DNA from: Rhodamnia argentea
Lineage: Eukaryota; Streptophyta; Magnoliopsida; Myrtales; Myrtaceae
Length of the DNA stretch: 64,000 bases
Assembly: GCF_020921035.1 (NCBI RefSeq)
Contig: NC_063155.1
Location: 30,869,294-30,933,293 of the forward strand
Reading direction: 5' to 3'
Under the pieces are notes generated by a model. It did no database searches and had not been told where the DNA came from. It was given only the letters and a program-made list of their open reading frames with translations. Both the position numbers and the translations under genes were made by a program. This document shows, in pieces, positions 35,680 through 47,142 of this stretch (within the stretch, counting starts at the first letter, position 1; the number at the start of each line of letters is the position of its first letter).

Positions 35680-36899
35680 TTAGGTATCGGGCACGGGTTA
35701 TTTATTGAAAGACGAACGCATTATTTAATCACCCACGGGGAAGTCGTAGCAAAATCTGTGTCGTTGTCTACACGAGAAAGGCTAAAAACACCAATTAAAG
35801 AATCAATTCGCTTGTCATAATCTTAATCATTTCGTTTTAGCTTTTGGTTTTGCTGTGCTTTTAAGAAAAATATGGTGCCGTAGGCCGATTACATGCTTAA
35901 CCCAAACCGTGCAAAGCGCATGACCCGTCGACAGCACATGTGACGACTTCCTCCGGTTTTAGGCACCGTCGCGAGGGTAACTTGGCAGCTCGGGGAGCTG
36001 CCGACGAAGTCGACTCATGACTCGAGCCGTGCCGAATGAAAAAAGGTCCTTTTTGGCTCGGCATAATCACCTCATTAAGCAAAAAAACATGTACAATCCG
36101 AAAGGAGGAGTAAGGAGCGGGTAACGTGCATAGGTGGACCACGGGTGGGTTCTCTTCCTTTTGGCTCGGTCCTGGGAAGACTCGTCAGCGGAAAAAAGTC
36201 GCAAGTTGGCTAAAGTCTCGTCCATGAGCAGTTTGTTTGTCGGGTGCAATGCATCCGATGCGTGCGAGCCCAATTTCAGGTCGAATCGCAGGATTCGCAC
36301 GTGGAGCTTGCGTTATTCGTCGGATGCCGTCGAGGTTTTTCACCGACGCATCATGGAAAATAGCATTCGCCCGCACCCGTAGAATGTGTCTAAACTAAAT
36401 TTGATCGGTAGATGAGCATTGACAGAGTGGTCGATCATTAGATCGGACAATACTTATGTAGATGCCCTCTCGGAATATAGAAAAGCCATCCATAATGTTT
36501 GCAAACATGATCAAGCCGGGACGAAATAAATTGACCTAAGAAGGATGCCTAAACAGGAAATCGCATGCTCAAACAGGAGTTTGGGAAAATTAATTTTATT
36601 CAAAGTGTTTCAATTAGCAATTAATGAAGTAGTTATTTACGTGTATCCGTAGAAAGAGGAACGTTAGAAGAGGTCGATGTTGCGTGATCGATGATATACA
36701 CATTCGTCCACGGATGTATCGTAAAGGATATGAGGGATCGGGATCCTTCAAAGTGAAAGAAGTGAAAGATTCTCTTACCTCGTATTCCAAATGGAAACGA
36801 GGTCATTTGTGGGCGAAAAACTAGGATTGCAAAAGAAAATTACCTTCACCATCTTCTCTCGAAAGATGGTAAAAGGCAAGGGTATACAACTAGATTGGA

Positions 36900-37430
36900 T
36901 TTACTTGAAAATCAAATCGGACCATCCGAAAAACAGGTCTAGGTACCGATTCCTGTTCAAACTGTTCCGGGCACAGGTTCTAATTTTCGAAAACCGGTTG
37001 GAACTGGTTCGGTTCCTAGTTTCAAGTGAAGATCCACATAAGAATCGAACTAGTTTTGGAATAGATGTTGAGCTACTGTTAAAAAAAAAAAAGTAGTCTC
37101 ACTCATATCACCTCTTCTGTTTTTTGTGGGCAATTTCTATTGCTTATGTTAAAGATTATTACTTTTGACAGATATCGAGTTTTATTACTTAGCATTTTCA
37201 CTTTGAATCGTTTCATTGCAACTTATATTATTTTGCTGGAAAAAATGAAATTAGAAAGAAAAAAAAAGGTTTTTAGGCGGACTCTGGAACCGGATCGAAA
37301 AAATGGTAGGTTCCAAAATGGATTCCAGGATAAAAAAGGTAGGATCCAGGTTTCAAAAACTAGGAATCGGTTATAAAAAAGTAGATTTCGGGTTTTAGGT
37401 ATGGAATCTACCCACTTGGACCATGCTCAC
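36900..37430. mobile_element. hAT-like MITE remnant
   Basis: Many GGTTC/GAACC words (for example ACTGGTTCGGTTCCTAG and AACCGGATCG) run inward from both sides. The right end reads ACCATGCTCACCTCTA, the inverted form of the TAGAGGTGAGCATGG start common among hAT elements. The left end is not preserved, so the limits are approximate. Confidence 0.4.
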
Positions 37431-37561
37431 CTCTAATAAAAAAGGATTTCATGTAACCCTAAACAATAAGATCAATGAAAATACCACCTCATTTTTATTT
37501 GAAAATTGATTATATAACAGTCTTTAGCTAACTGTAACACTAATCATCTGTTTGAACCACA

Positions 37562-37605
<44 letters not shown>
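37562..37605. repeat. (AAT)n microsatellite
   Basis: About 44 bases of uninterrupted AAT/TAA repeats. Confidence 0.9.
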
Positions 37606-39201
37606 GTTAAAAAATTATTGTGGGATCTATTCTTAAAAAAAATTTGTGACTTATAAAATGCCGTTATTTTTACGGTCATTGAATAACTATTATGCCGGTA
37701 ATTTTTTCTTTTTAATTTTTGGTCAAGTACCCGATCGAAATTCAGTCGTACATCACGACGCGCCCTGTAAACAGAAGTGATTCCTTGGTCGCAGATTGAC
37801 GGGGCAAAAGGTTCGATTGAGTCGGGAGATTTGCAAAATCTTGGCAGGGAAGCATTCGCACGGGAGCCCCCTGTTTCCGGAAAGTTCTCCAGTGTATTTG
37901 GTTCGGGGTGGAAAAAAAGAAGAAGAAAACGGTGAAATTTTCTGGTAAGCTGATCGACCGTCCTTTGAATTAAGAATCTACAAACGTACGTTCAAATGAG
38001 TAAAGTAATGGGCCGTACACGATCATGAGGAACTTGGGTCTGGGTCCTTTTTTTTTTTTTTTTTCTTCTGGAAGATCATTGACAAAAAGGTCTCTAAAAC
38101 ACGTGATGGATCGGATTACGAAAACGACCTTTGCTTGTAAGCAAATCCCAAAAGCTCACTCTTAACTCTCAGCGCTTATCGCACTCGCCGTTGCTCGGGA
38201 TCTCTATGAAAATGTCGCGTGCATGACAGACATGGACGACATGATTTTTGCTAATCTTCCTGTTCTCTAATTGCTGAAACCAAGCTATTACAAATTTCCC
38301 TTCCAGTGCGTCGGTGGTGTTCGAGGGGAGTTACTTTACATAACATAAAAACTTCTGCTTTTGAGATGCCATGATCAAACTTACTTGTCAATTTAACTGA
38401 TCGACCGACTTCATTGGTGCCATCCATTTGAAAGTTTTTTGTTCAGTTATTGACAATCAGCAACGTCTCTTTCTTCTCTTTTTTGAGGCAAAAGAATTAA
38501 AACGTGGACGTGGCATTTTCATCGCGTTGAAACCTTGGAAATATGTTCGTCATGAGCTTTTGGCTTTCCAGCTAAGAATGGCAGAACCGATAGCTGGAAG
38601 GAGTGTTTTTTTCCCTACGAGGGGAGAGGTCGGTCCCCCGTTTTATAATTAACAACTAACCTCTTAATTTAGGTTAAATGGTCGAGATCAAGTACCCCAG
38701 GAGGCGGAACGGCACAGGACACTACTGGGTCACGTACTGTAGTTACGAGAAAGGTCTTTCGAGGTTGTCTGTTGAGTGCTCCAAATTGTCCCCTTGGTCC
38801 CAGACTCTCAATTGTTTGTTGAAGCATAAATTGGATCGCGAACGAGACGTGAACGCAAGCCTCAACTTTTCTTTTTTGTTTTGGAGACGAGAGATGAAAT
38901 GGGAGAGGGGAGAAAGAAATCGGATCGGACGGCTGAGAGCGCCAGCATCCCGTGCAGGCTTATCTGCTCTGACTTGACTCTGCAATTGCTCGTTCGTTCA
39001 TTCTCGAGCAAGAGCGAGCGAGAGAGTTTAAAACAAAAAAAAGAGAGAGAGAGAGTTTTTTGAGAGATTAGAAGAAGCGGGGCCAGCGCGCCATTAATGC
39101 TATTCTCCCAACTCCTCTCTCTCTCTCTCTTCTTTGAGCTGCTGCATTAATCAAAACAAGCGGTAAGGTGTAATCTAACTAGCTTTTCCTGCTCAAAGGT
39201 G

Positions 39202-39231
39202 TTCTTCTTCTTCTTCTTCTTCTTCTTCTCT
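39202..39231 (+). repeat. (TTC)n tract upstream of the PBL9-like gene
   Basis: About nine TTC units, 450 bases before the start codon and probably transcribed in the leader. Confidence 0.6.
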
Positions 39232-39682
39232 CTATCTCTGAGGTCTTGTTGAGCTGCAAAAGCATCGTATAGAACAAGAAAGCCGACTCTTTTCTTCCTC
39301 CCACAGCTGCTTCTGTACTGGGTCTGCTGCAGAGAGTGGTGGGCAATCAGTTAGCGAGTTCTGGTAAAAAGGTTTGTTCATTTTCTCCTCCTTCCTCGCC
39401 CCCTCTCTTTGTTCACTATATACCTTTCTATCGTCTCCCGCTGTTGAAGTTTTAGTTTACTCGAGTTGAGGTGTGAGGTGAGAAGGTTTAGTCTTCCGTC
39501 TGTCTCGTTTAATTTCAAACTTGGGTTTGCATGCGAAGCCCCCTTTCCTCTTTCAGACCTCAGATCTGCTTCGTTCCGTTCTCGAGCTTTGGTAGCCATT
39601 GGTTTTTTTAACTTCTCTGTATAAAGGAGTGCTTTTGCGATCTGTAGGTGGGAGGGGAAGTGATTCTCGAAATTGAGTTTTG

Positions 39683-42600
39683 ATGGGGATTTGCTTGAGC
39701 GCTCGCATCAAGGCTGAGAGCCCATATCACACAGGTACCAGATTTTTTGGTCACACTCTTTTGCTTTGTGTCTCTCATTTTCGTTGTCAAATGAGTGCCG
39801 ATTGTGGAGTTGCTGCAAGCAGCTAGATGCAGCTGAATTCTTCTTCCTCTTCTTTTCTGGTCGTTACTTTCTGTAAGATCTTTTCTTTCCTTTACTAACT
39901 AATTTTTCAGCTGCGTGCTGTCTATTGATGTTATTTTATTTCGGTGTGGTGGGGATGGAGTGGAATTTATGGCCATCGGTACATAGACATCCAATTTAGT
40001 TGAAGTGGGAGTGGTTGAATAGTTTGACCAGTTTCTAAGTGCTCTTTCTAGGCAGGTAGTGCTATGCTGGATACTCTTTTTCACCTCACACTTCCTCTAG
40101 TATGAATGCCCTGTGGACTTTGGCGAAGCAAGCTTTGTGCCTTTAAAATTTTCTATGTTGGTCTTGAGGAATTCTATTAGAAGTAGAGTGAAACAGTAAA
40201 TTACTTGCCTGGCATCTCATGTTGAATTGAGTTGAACAGTTGATAGGGAAAACCTCACAGGCCAATTAATTCTTTTGATTGGAACCAACTGGACACAACG
40301 TAGATTTCTTTAGGCGTTCTGGGGAAATCGTAGTCCTAAAACTGTGCATGTTACTGGTTGAAAATAAGGTGTGGAAAAATGTTCTCCTTTCTATATCTCT
40401 TGCAGAATAGATGAATTTTTTTTTTCTTTCGCCGTTTTTGCTGGGAATTGTCGATTATCTGGGAGTTGCAATGCCTGTTGAAACCTGTCAAATTCACTTG
40501 GGTATACGGACATGCATTTAGTAGCTCCCCCAATATCATGAGAGTTTTCCTGAAAGTTCTGCAAGGATACTTCGTATTGTTTTGCATATAATGGAAAGTA
40601 TTACTTGCGCAGGGACAAATACAAAAAGCATTGGCACTAGCGAGAATGATCTGAGCAGCAATGGGAGCAAGGGTTCATCAGTTTCGGTGCCTCCAACTCT
40701 GAGGAGTGAGGGTGAGATTTTGCAGTCGTCAAATGTGAAGAATTTTAGCTATGCCGACGTCAGAATGGCTACTAGGAACTTCCGTCCAGATAGTGTTCTG
40801 GGGGAAGGTGGTTTTGGCTCGGTTTTCAAAGGGTGGATCGATGAGAATTCTTTTGCTGCGGCAAAACCCGGAACTGGTATGGTCATTGCAGTGAAGAGGC
40901 TCAACCAAGAAAGTTTCCAAGGTCATAGAGAGTGGTTGGTGAGTCAAGATTTTCCTTTTTTGAGAAACTAGGTAACACAGATGGTGATGTGAATGAGGCG
41001 GACAATTTAAATATGAATTCCAACTTCATTAGAAGTGGTGGTGCTTTCAAGCTTCATCTCCCAAACATTTTGCAACGAGAATATTGTTGAGGTTTTTGTT
41101 CCCCTATTTGTGTTGATCAAAGTGAGTCTCTGATCTGTTGTGCGCTAATAATGGTAATTTTGATAATGTAGGCAGAAGTTAATTATTTGGGGCAGCTTTA
41201 TCATCCTCATCTGGTGAGGTTGATTGGGTACTGCTTGGAGGACGAGCATCGACTTCTGGTGTATGAATTTATGCCCCGTGGTAGCCTGGAAAACCATTTA
41301 TTCAGGAGTGAGTTATTTGTTCCTGTCCCACTCATATTGCTGAGCAAATGTGGCTTTTGTTGATATTTCTTTGACAAGTTGGAATATCAGGAGGATCGTA
41401 CTTCCAACCTTTGTCTTGGAACCTTCGGTTGAAGGTTGCACTTGGTGCTGCAAAGGGGCTAGCCTTTCTTCACAGCGCTCAGGCCAAAGTGATATACCGG
41501 GATTTCAAGACTTCTAATATCCTTCTCGATTCGGTATGTGAAGTTATAATGATTGTCACTGTCTTCTTGCAGAACAATAGTAATTACCTTCTCTTGCTAC
41601 TATATTCTGGGTTAATGTCTTCTTTGATATCTTAACCATGGCTGATGCCAATTGATGTTTTGTTCCTTATTTGTGTTTTTGACTGTCTAATTGTTTTTCA
41701 ACTATTGAAAAGCATTATTTTGTAATGGCAGAGTTACAATGCAAAACTTTCTGATTTTGGTTTGGCCAAGGATGGTCCAACCGGTGATAAAAGTCACGTC
41801 TCGACCAGAGTCATGGGGACTTATGGATACGCTGCCCCTGAATATCTTGCCACAGGTAATGTTGAAAGTCATAACTCCCTTAGTGACAAACTTCGGTTGT
41901 CCAGTCCGAGCTTCTTGCTCGTGTCAATCTACCAAATGCAACTTGCCCACTCTTATAGTGGACTAGTTCAACCCCACCATCGCTAGCTAAGCAAATACGG
42001 CATTTGCATGTGAATGAGTTTATTAAGAAAGTGTCTAGACCTCAAGTCGTAAAGGTCAGTCAAAGCCCCGAGCCGTCCAAAATAAGCAAAGCAAACAACT
42101 CTTTACCATTTTCATCTTCAATCGAGCACCTTTGCAGAATTGCTATGACTACAATTGATTCTCTTTCAGACTTCTATTGGGCCTCGAAACTGGTTGGCAA
42201 ACTTGGTCATCTAGGGAATCTTCTACCACGGTTGATTCAGTGCTTTGATTTTTTTTTTCCCCCACAATTGGTTACTCATTTCTTTTCACCTCTTTTAGGT
42301 CATCTAACTGCCAGGAGCGACGTGTATAGCTTTGGGGTGGTCCTGCTAGAGATGTTGTCCGGCAGGAGAGCGGTCGACAAGAACCGTCCATCTGGGGAGC
42401 ACAACCTTGTGGAATGGGCCAAGCCCTACTTGTCCAACAAACGCAGAGTCTTCCGAGTGCTGGACAATCGCCTTCAGGGCCAGTACATCATGGAAGAGGC
42501 CCACAAGACGGCTACGCTAGCTCTGCGATGCCTATCCATGGATGCCAAGTTCAGGCCTAGCATGGACGAGGTGGTCACAGCGCTGGAGCAGCTTCAGGAT

Positions 42601-42738
42601 TCCAAGGTAAGCGAAAATGCTGGTATCAGCAGACCAAGCAGTGGGCAAAGAATTCGCAGACGGAGTGCCGATGATGTGAGCGCTCGAACAAGAGCTGTTG
42701 CGTACCCGAGGCCTTCCGCATCCCCTCTTTATGCATAG
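39683..42738 (+). CDS. Receptor-like cytoplasmic kinase VII, PBL9/APK1A-like
   Basis: Six exons: 39683-39734, 40613-40938, 41172-41307, 41391-41533, 41732-41855 and 42299-42738; all GT-AG, 406 residues. It matches Arabidopsis APK1A/PBL9 from end to end: [13 protein letters not shown] at the start (Gly2 for myristoylation, Cys4 for palmitoylation, so plasma-membrane bound) and [13 protein letters not shown] at the end. Kinase marks: GEGGFGSVF loop (81-89), catalytic K112 in [20 protein letters not shown] with D209, DFGLAKDGP (D227), [14 protein letters not shown], and [27 protein letters not shown] kinases carry signals from surface immune and growth receptors. All catalytic residues are present. 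It converges on a second RLCK-VII gene about 1 kb downstream. Confidence 0.95.
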
Positions 42739-43782
42739 AAGGTCAGTGGGGGCGCAAGTCTCTTACTCTGTGACCTTCAGGGCGACTATCATATGCCGTT
42801 TTGTTTCTGTACAGTTTTTGGGCTAATGTATTTGTTGAATCTTTTTGGAGCCATTTTAAGTTAAAAGGGCAACACGAAGCAACTGCTAATGCTGTATCTA
42901 TGAAAGATCAGATCTCGGTCTTAGCGCTCGGCTTGGCTGCTGGCCGGTTGGTAGAAAAAGCGAGATGCCGATATATAAAAAAGCTTGTTTTTGATACGGG
43001 TGTAGATGAATTCTGTTCGATCAATCTCTTCGGGATGGGTTTGTAATGGTCTTGTAACTTGTTGTCTTTTTCCATATTATCTTGCAATTTTTTGATATGA
43101 AAAGAAAGAACCTCTGATGGAATGATTCCGACATTTATGCTTCGTGATGTTCCATGCGAAATTGTAGTTGGAAGTTTCCGAGCTTTTAATGGGAATGCTT
43201 GCTTTTCAGGAAAACATCCAAGTTCTCACAAATCCTATCTGAATTAACGATGTGAATTTCTTATGTAAATCAATTACCCAAATGATCGATAATGCAGCAA
43301 AAGTTCAAGCAAATAAGCCGAAAAGGAAACATGAGACAAGCTGGCCCAAGACAACCAGCGATATCCAGAGGCATGGACCTGGCGAACGTAAGAACAGCGA
43401 TATCATACTTGGAAGTGACAAATTTTTTAATCTGGACGACGATACATCTGCTTCTTGTTGGATCAGAGTTTGTCCATGAGAAAAGATAACCGGAGCCGTC
43501 TCATCCCCAAGTCATCACTAGTCATGTTGATATTCCTGGGATGCTATTGCTAGACAACATTAGACGTCGTATTCAGCAGTTAACTGAGGTGATCTGCAAG
43601 GCAAAAATTGAAATGTGCAGCTCGCATTTGAGAAACCGGGGTCGCCTCCAATATATATACGTCTCTAATAACTTTATGTACATCACGATGAAATTGTTCG
43701 CATCTCCCAATCTCCATATCAATGGGACAGCGCAGATGCATGTGCGTTTCATATCTTATGACGCAAACATTGGTACATTGAG
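42739..43782. other. Shared 3' spacer between two convergent kinases
   Basis: Both flanking genes end here, so the region should hold two 3' untranslated regions. AT-rich stretches with TTGTAATGG and TTGATATGAAAAG near 43045-43105 would suit a polyadenylation zone of the left gene. No gene of its own is seen. Confidence 0.4.
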
Positions 43783-46207
43783 TCACCAAGTTCTTACCAA
43801 TCCAGGAGTCCAATTTCTCCAATCCAACTTCCCAATGGACTTGTTTCTCAAGTTGACGATCTCTCTAATATCAAACACTTTCCTCGACTTCCTGTTTCCT
43901 TGTTTACCAGAAACGACCTGTGTCTCCTTTGCAGCTTCTCCCTTCACATCTTCAGCTTCAATTCCTACTGGTTCAGGAATAACATCACCCTGTGGGGATA
44001 GTCCGTTGATGATGTCTCCAAGCATCTCCACCACATCGCTCATTTTAGGGCGCGATTTCGGTTGCTTCATCAGGCACTTATTGGCAAGAGAAGCAAGTTT
44101 CTGAGCTGACTTGATACAATACTGTCCTTCAAGTCGCGGGTCTAGAATAAGGGAGAATTTCTTTGAATCCGAAACATAAGGTCTGACCCAATCCAAAAGC
44201 TTCTGCTCACTCCGAGGTAGATTCCTTTCCACTGCCCGTCTTCCTGTGATGAGTTCGTAAAGAACCACCCCGAAGCTCCATACGTCACTCTTAGCAGTCA
44301 GCCGGCCCGTATGCACGTACTCTGGAGCTGCATAACCAATTGTTCCTACAACCTTAGAGAGAACGGATTTTGTCAGTGATGCAGATTGAAGTTGAGAAGT
44401 ACTAGTATCTTCTCTTGGCCAAAAACTTCAAATATATCCTACCTATCCACGGTGCAAAAAATAATCAAGTGAAAACTGGTGATGGTGGCAGAGCAAAAGG
44501 TTTTTCTGAGACTAAAAGTGTTGGGAAAGCTACGCCAACTAAGAAATGCTTTCATTCTCGTTGTCCTCACTGTAAAATGATGGGAACATTCCACAAACAG
44601 ATGGCTTGACTTACCGTTGTTGATACATGACTCAGCCCTTCAGCCGGTCCCTGCCTAGCCAATCCAAAATCTGAGAGCTTAGCATTGAAGTTTTCATCTA
44701 ACAGGATGTTCGATGTCTTAAAATCTCGGAAAATTAGCTGCATAAAGCAAGCAGCGAAATTCAATGTACTTGCCAGCAAAGGGAAACACTTTCACTAGGT
44801 AATGCATTTTCCAAGCATTCCTGCCTGCCTCTCTCACAGCATTCTTTCCAAGCAAACCTATATGTAAGAAAGCTGCTGTCAGAGCATGAGCATCTGAAAC
44901 TGCTTTTGAGTAATGTACCTGAAAATCCATTTCTTCATGCAGGTATGCCAGTCCACGAGCAGCATCCTGAGCGATTTTCAACCTTACTTTCCAGGAAAGA
45001 GGCGATGGCACCCGCGCAAGGAGATGATCTTCCAAGCTTTTATTTTGCATGAATTCATAGACCAAAAGGCGTTGAATCCCCCTCTCATCGTCCTCAGCAC
45101 AATAACCGACAAGCTTGACAAGATTTGGGTGCTTGACTACACCAAGAAAATTTACTTCATTAATCCACTCCTTATGCCCCTGAATATTGGACATAGTTTC
45201 AGTCAAATCGTGCAGTTCTTTTCTTAAGACTCTTACAAGTTTCATAAAGCATTCCAACCACATTTTTTTTTTTTTTTTTTTTTATGACCCAAGGAACCCC
45301 CGCACGGCCGGCAGCCGGGGGGTAAACCCTGGGGGCAAGCATTCCAACCACATTAAGCCCTACAGAAGGAGAAAATACTCTGAATCATAACAATATAGTA
45401 TTCTTTTTCGATAAAGTAGTCTGAATTTCTCAGTTAAGATCTCAACCAACTGTACAATCAGCCAATACATACAATTGTTGATTTTTCCAGTTGCATAAAA
45501 TAGCCCTAGGAATAGAAACATACATCATATCCCACCGGCATCTAGCGCTAAGCACAGTAACTACTTTACTAATTACTTCCGACGAGATGCGAGCAAATTC
45601 AATGCATAGATTTTATATCCGGCCGATTTGATGCGTAAAAACCGCTCTCGACACCGCCACAGACGATCTTTGTAACCAAATTCTAAGTCAGCGAATGGAA
45701 CACACAGTGCTAAGAATCCCAAATGGCACCGCTACACAATATCAAGTCATGGACATCGCGCATTGAAGAGCTTAGAAATTACAAGCAACGGAATAAGAAG
45801 AAAATCCGTGCCTGGAAGCCGTTGCGATTCAGCTGCTTCACAGCGACGTCCATCCTGGAATCGGAACCGTCCGGGGCGCCACCAGGAACGGGGACGACGC
45901 CTCTGTACACGCAGCCGAACCCTCCCTCGCCGATCATGAGGGCTCTGCTGAACCCTCTGGTGGCCGATTTGAGGTCCGCGAAGGAGAAGACGCGCAGATC
46001 GTTGGCACGGCGCTGGGTCAGCAGCTCGTAGAAGGCCAGGGAGTCGCCGAAGTCCCTGGAATCGGAGTCGAACTCGGAGCGCCTGGTGTCGGCGGTGCTG
46101 GAGGCGACGCTGAAGGAGCGGGCCCACGACACCTTGGAGGCCCTGGAGAAGACGACGCCGTCCTCCTCGTCTCGTCTCTCTCCGTTGGTGAAGTGGAAGC
46201 ACTTCAT
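43783..46207 (-). CDS. Receptor-like cytoplasmic kinase VII, PCRK1/PBL19-like
   Basis: Four exons on the minus strand: 46207-45812, 45179-44919, 44737-44615 and 44352-43783, 449 residues. It starts [10 protein letters not shown], the form of PCRK1/2 and PBL19/20, which relay pattern-triggered immunity; Cys3 may be palmitoylated and there is no Gly2. Kinase marks: GEGGFGCVY (93-101), K124 in [63 protein letters not shown] (D224), [10 protein letters not shown] (D242), [20 protein letters not shown] and the [12 protein letters not shown] segment. The tail is basic and Lys/Arg-rich. Intron 1 lacks a GT donor: exon 1 must end in CAG at 45812, followed by GCACGG, so it is a GC-AG intron. The same intron holds a 73-base retroposon-like insertion. 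Confidence 0.93.
45247..45353 (-). mobile_element. Short poly(A) retroposon insertion in kinase intron 1
   Basis: A perfect 17-base duplication, AAGCATTCCAACCACAT, lies at 45247-45263 and 45337-45353. Between them are 73 bases: a poly(T) run then ATGACCCAAGG and a very GC-rich stretch. On the minus strand this is a GC-rich head ending TTGGGTCAT followed by poly(A), i.e. a 5'-truncated SINE or processed transcript in the same direction as the host gene. The exact duplication suggests a young insertion. Confidence 0.8.
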
Positions 46208-46711
46208 CTCCTCCCTCTCGCTAGTCGCAGTCGCAGCACAATGCCGATGGAAGGAAGGAGGGAGGGAGGGAGGGAGAGTCAAAGCAGGTGCGAGGGGATG
46301 AACGAACACTTCTTTGAGCCTCGGCTTAGGGTCATATACTCATATGCGTCTGTCCATTAGAATTAGAATTCTAGGCGGCCATTATTTATCCTTTTTTTTT
46401 CTTTTCTAATTATTGTCTTAATCCGGTCGCTGACATTTAACATTTAAAATTTTATTTTCCTAGTCATCTGACATCAGCCAATCAAGAAATTTCAACTCGA
46501 CCTTACTATCTTATGGTTTGTAAATAGATCTTTGCTCAATATACTTTGAAAGTGAAAATGGAAAGTCGGAAATATATGATGCCCTTCATCGTAATACTCA
46601 AAGCTTAAATACTTGTGTCGAGACAAAATAGGGGGAAAAAAAAAAGGGAAAGGCTTGAGAAAACTAAGTTCTGAATTTGATTGATCGTTTTTGAAGTATC
46701 TTATCACTTAT
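46208..46711. other. Upstream flank of the PCRK-like gene
   Basis: A GGAGGGAG repeat at 46255-46278 lies just before the start codon (CT-rich on the gene strand). The rest is AT-rich spacer. Confidence 0.4.
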
Positions 46712-46720
46712 TAACGAAAA

Positions 46721-47133
46721 GGGAAAAAATCACCAAAAATCATAAACTATGCCAACTGTGACACATTTATTTTAAACTTTTTTTTTTGCGACACAAAAAA
46801 TTTCAAACTTTTACTCATGTGACACATTTATCCTAAACTTTTTTCTTGTGATACCGAAAATCCTAAACTTATGCCTATGTGACATATTTACCCTAAATTA
46901 TATTTTTGTGACATAAAAAATCCTAAATTTGTATCCGTACGACTCATTTACCTCAAAATTTAGGATAAATGTGTCATATGCCTACAAGTTTGGGATTTTT
47001 AGTGTTACAACAAAAAATTTGAGATAAATATGTCAAATGGGCACAAGTCTATGATTTTTTTATGTTATAAAGAAAAGTTTAAGTTAAATGTGTCACAGCG
47101 ATTATAATTTAGAATTTTTAGTAGTTTTTTTCC
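46721..47133. mobile_element. Fold-back Mutator-like MITE (family B), 413 bp
   Basis: TAACGAAAA (46712-46720) and TAACCAAAA (47134-47142) flank it, a nine-base duplication with one change. The ends are GGGAAAAAATCACCAAAAAT and, inverted, GGAAAAAAACTACTAAAAAT. The arms are built of CTGTGACACATTTA and AAAAAATCCTAAA words that return inverted in the right half, so nearly the whole element can fold on itself. It is a relative of 33230-33641. Confidence 0.8.
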
Positions 47134-47142
47134 TAACCAAAA

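Larger units (their letters stand above)
35683..39682. other. Spacer and upstream region of the PBL9-like kinase
   Basis: It holds a hAT-like remnant (36900-37430), an (AAT)n microsatellite and several short open frames without domains. From about 39000 on there are GA/CT and (TTC)n tracts and no further repeats, consistent with the promoter and 5' leader of the kinase gene. Confidence 0.4.
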
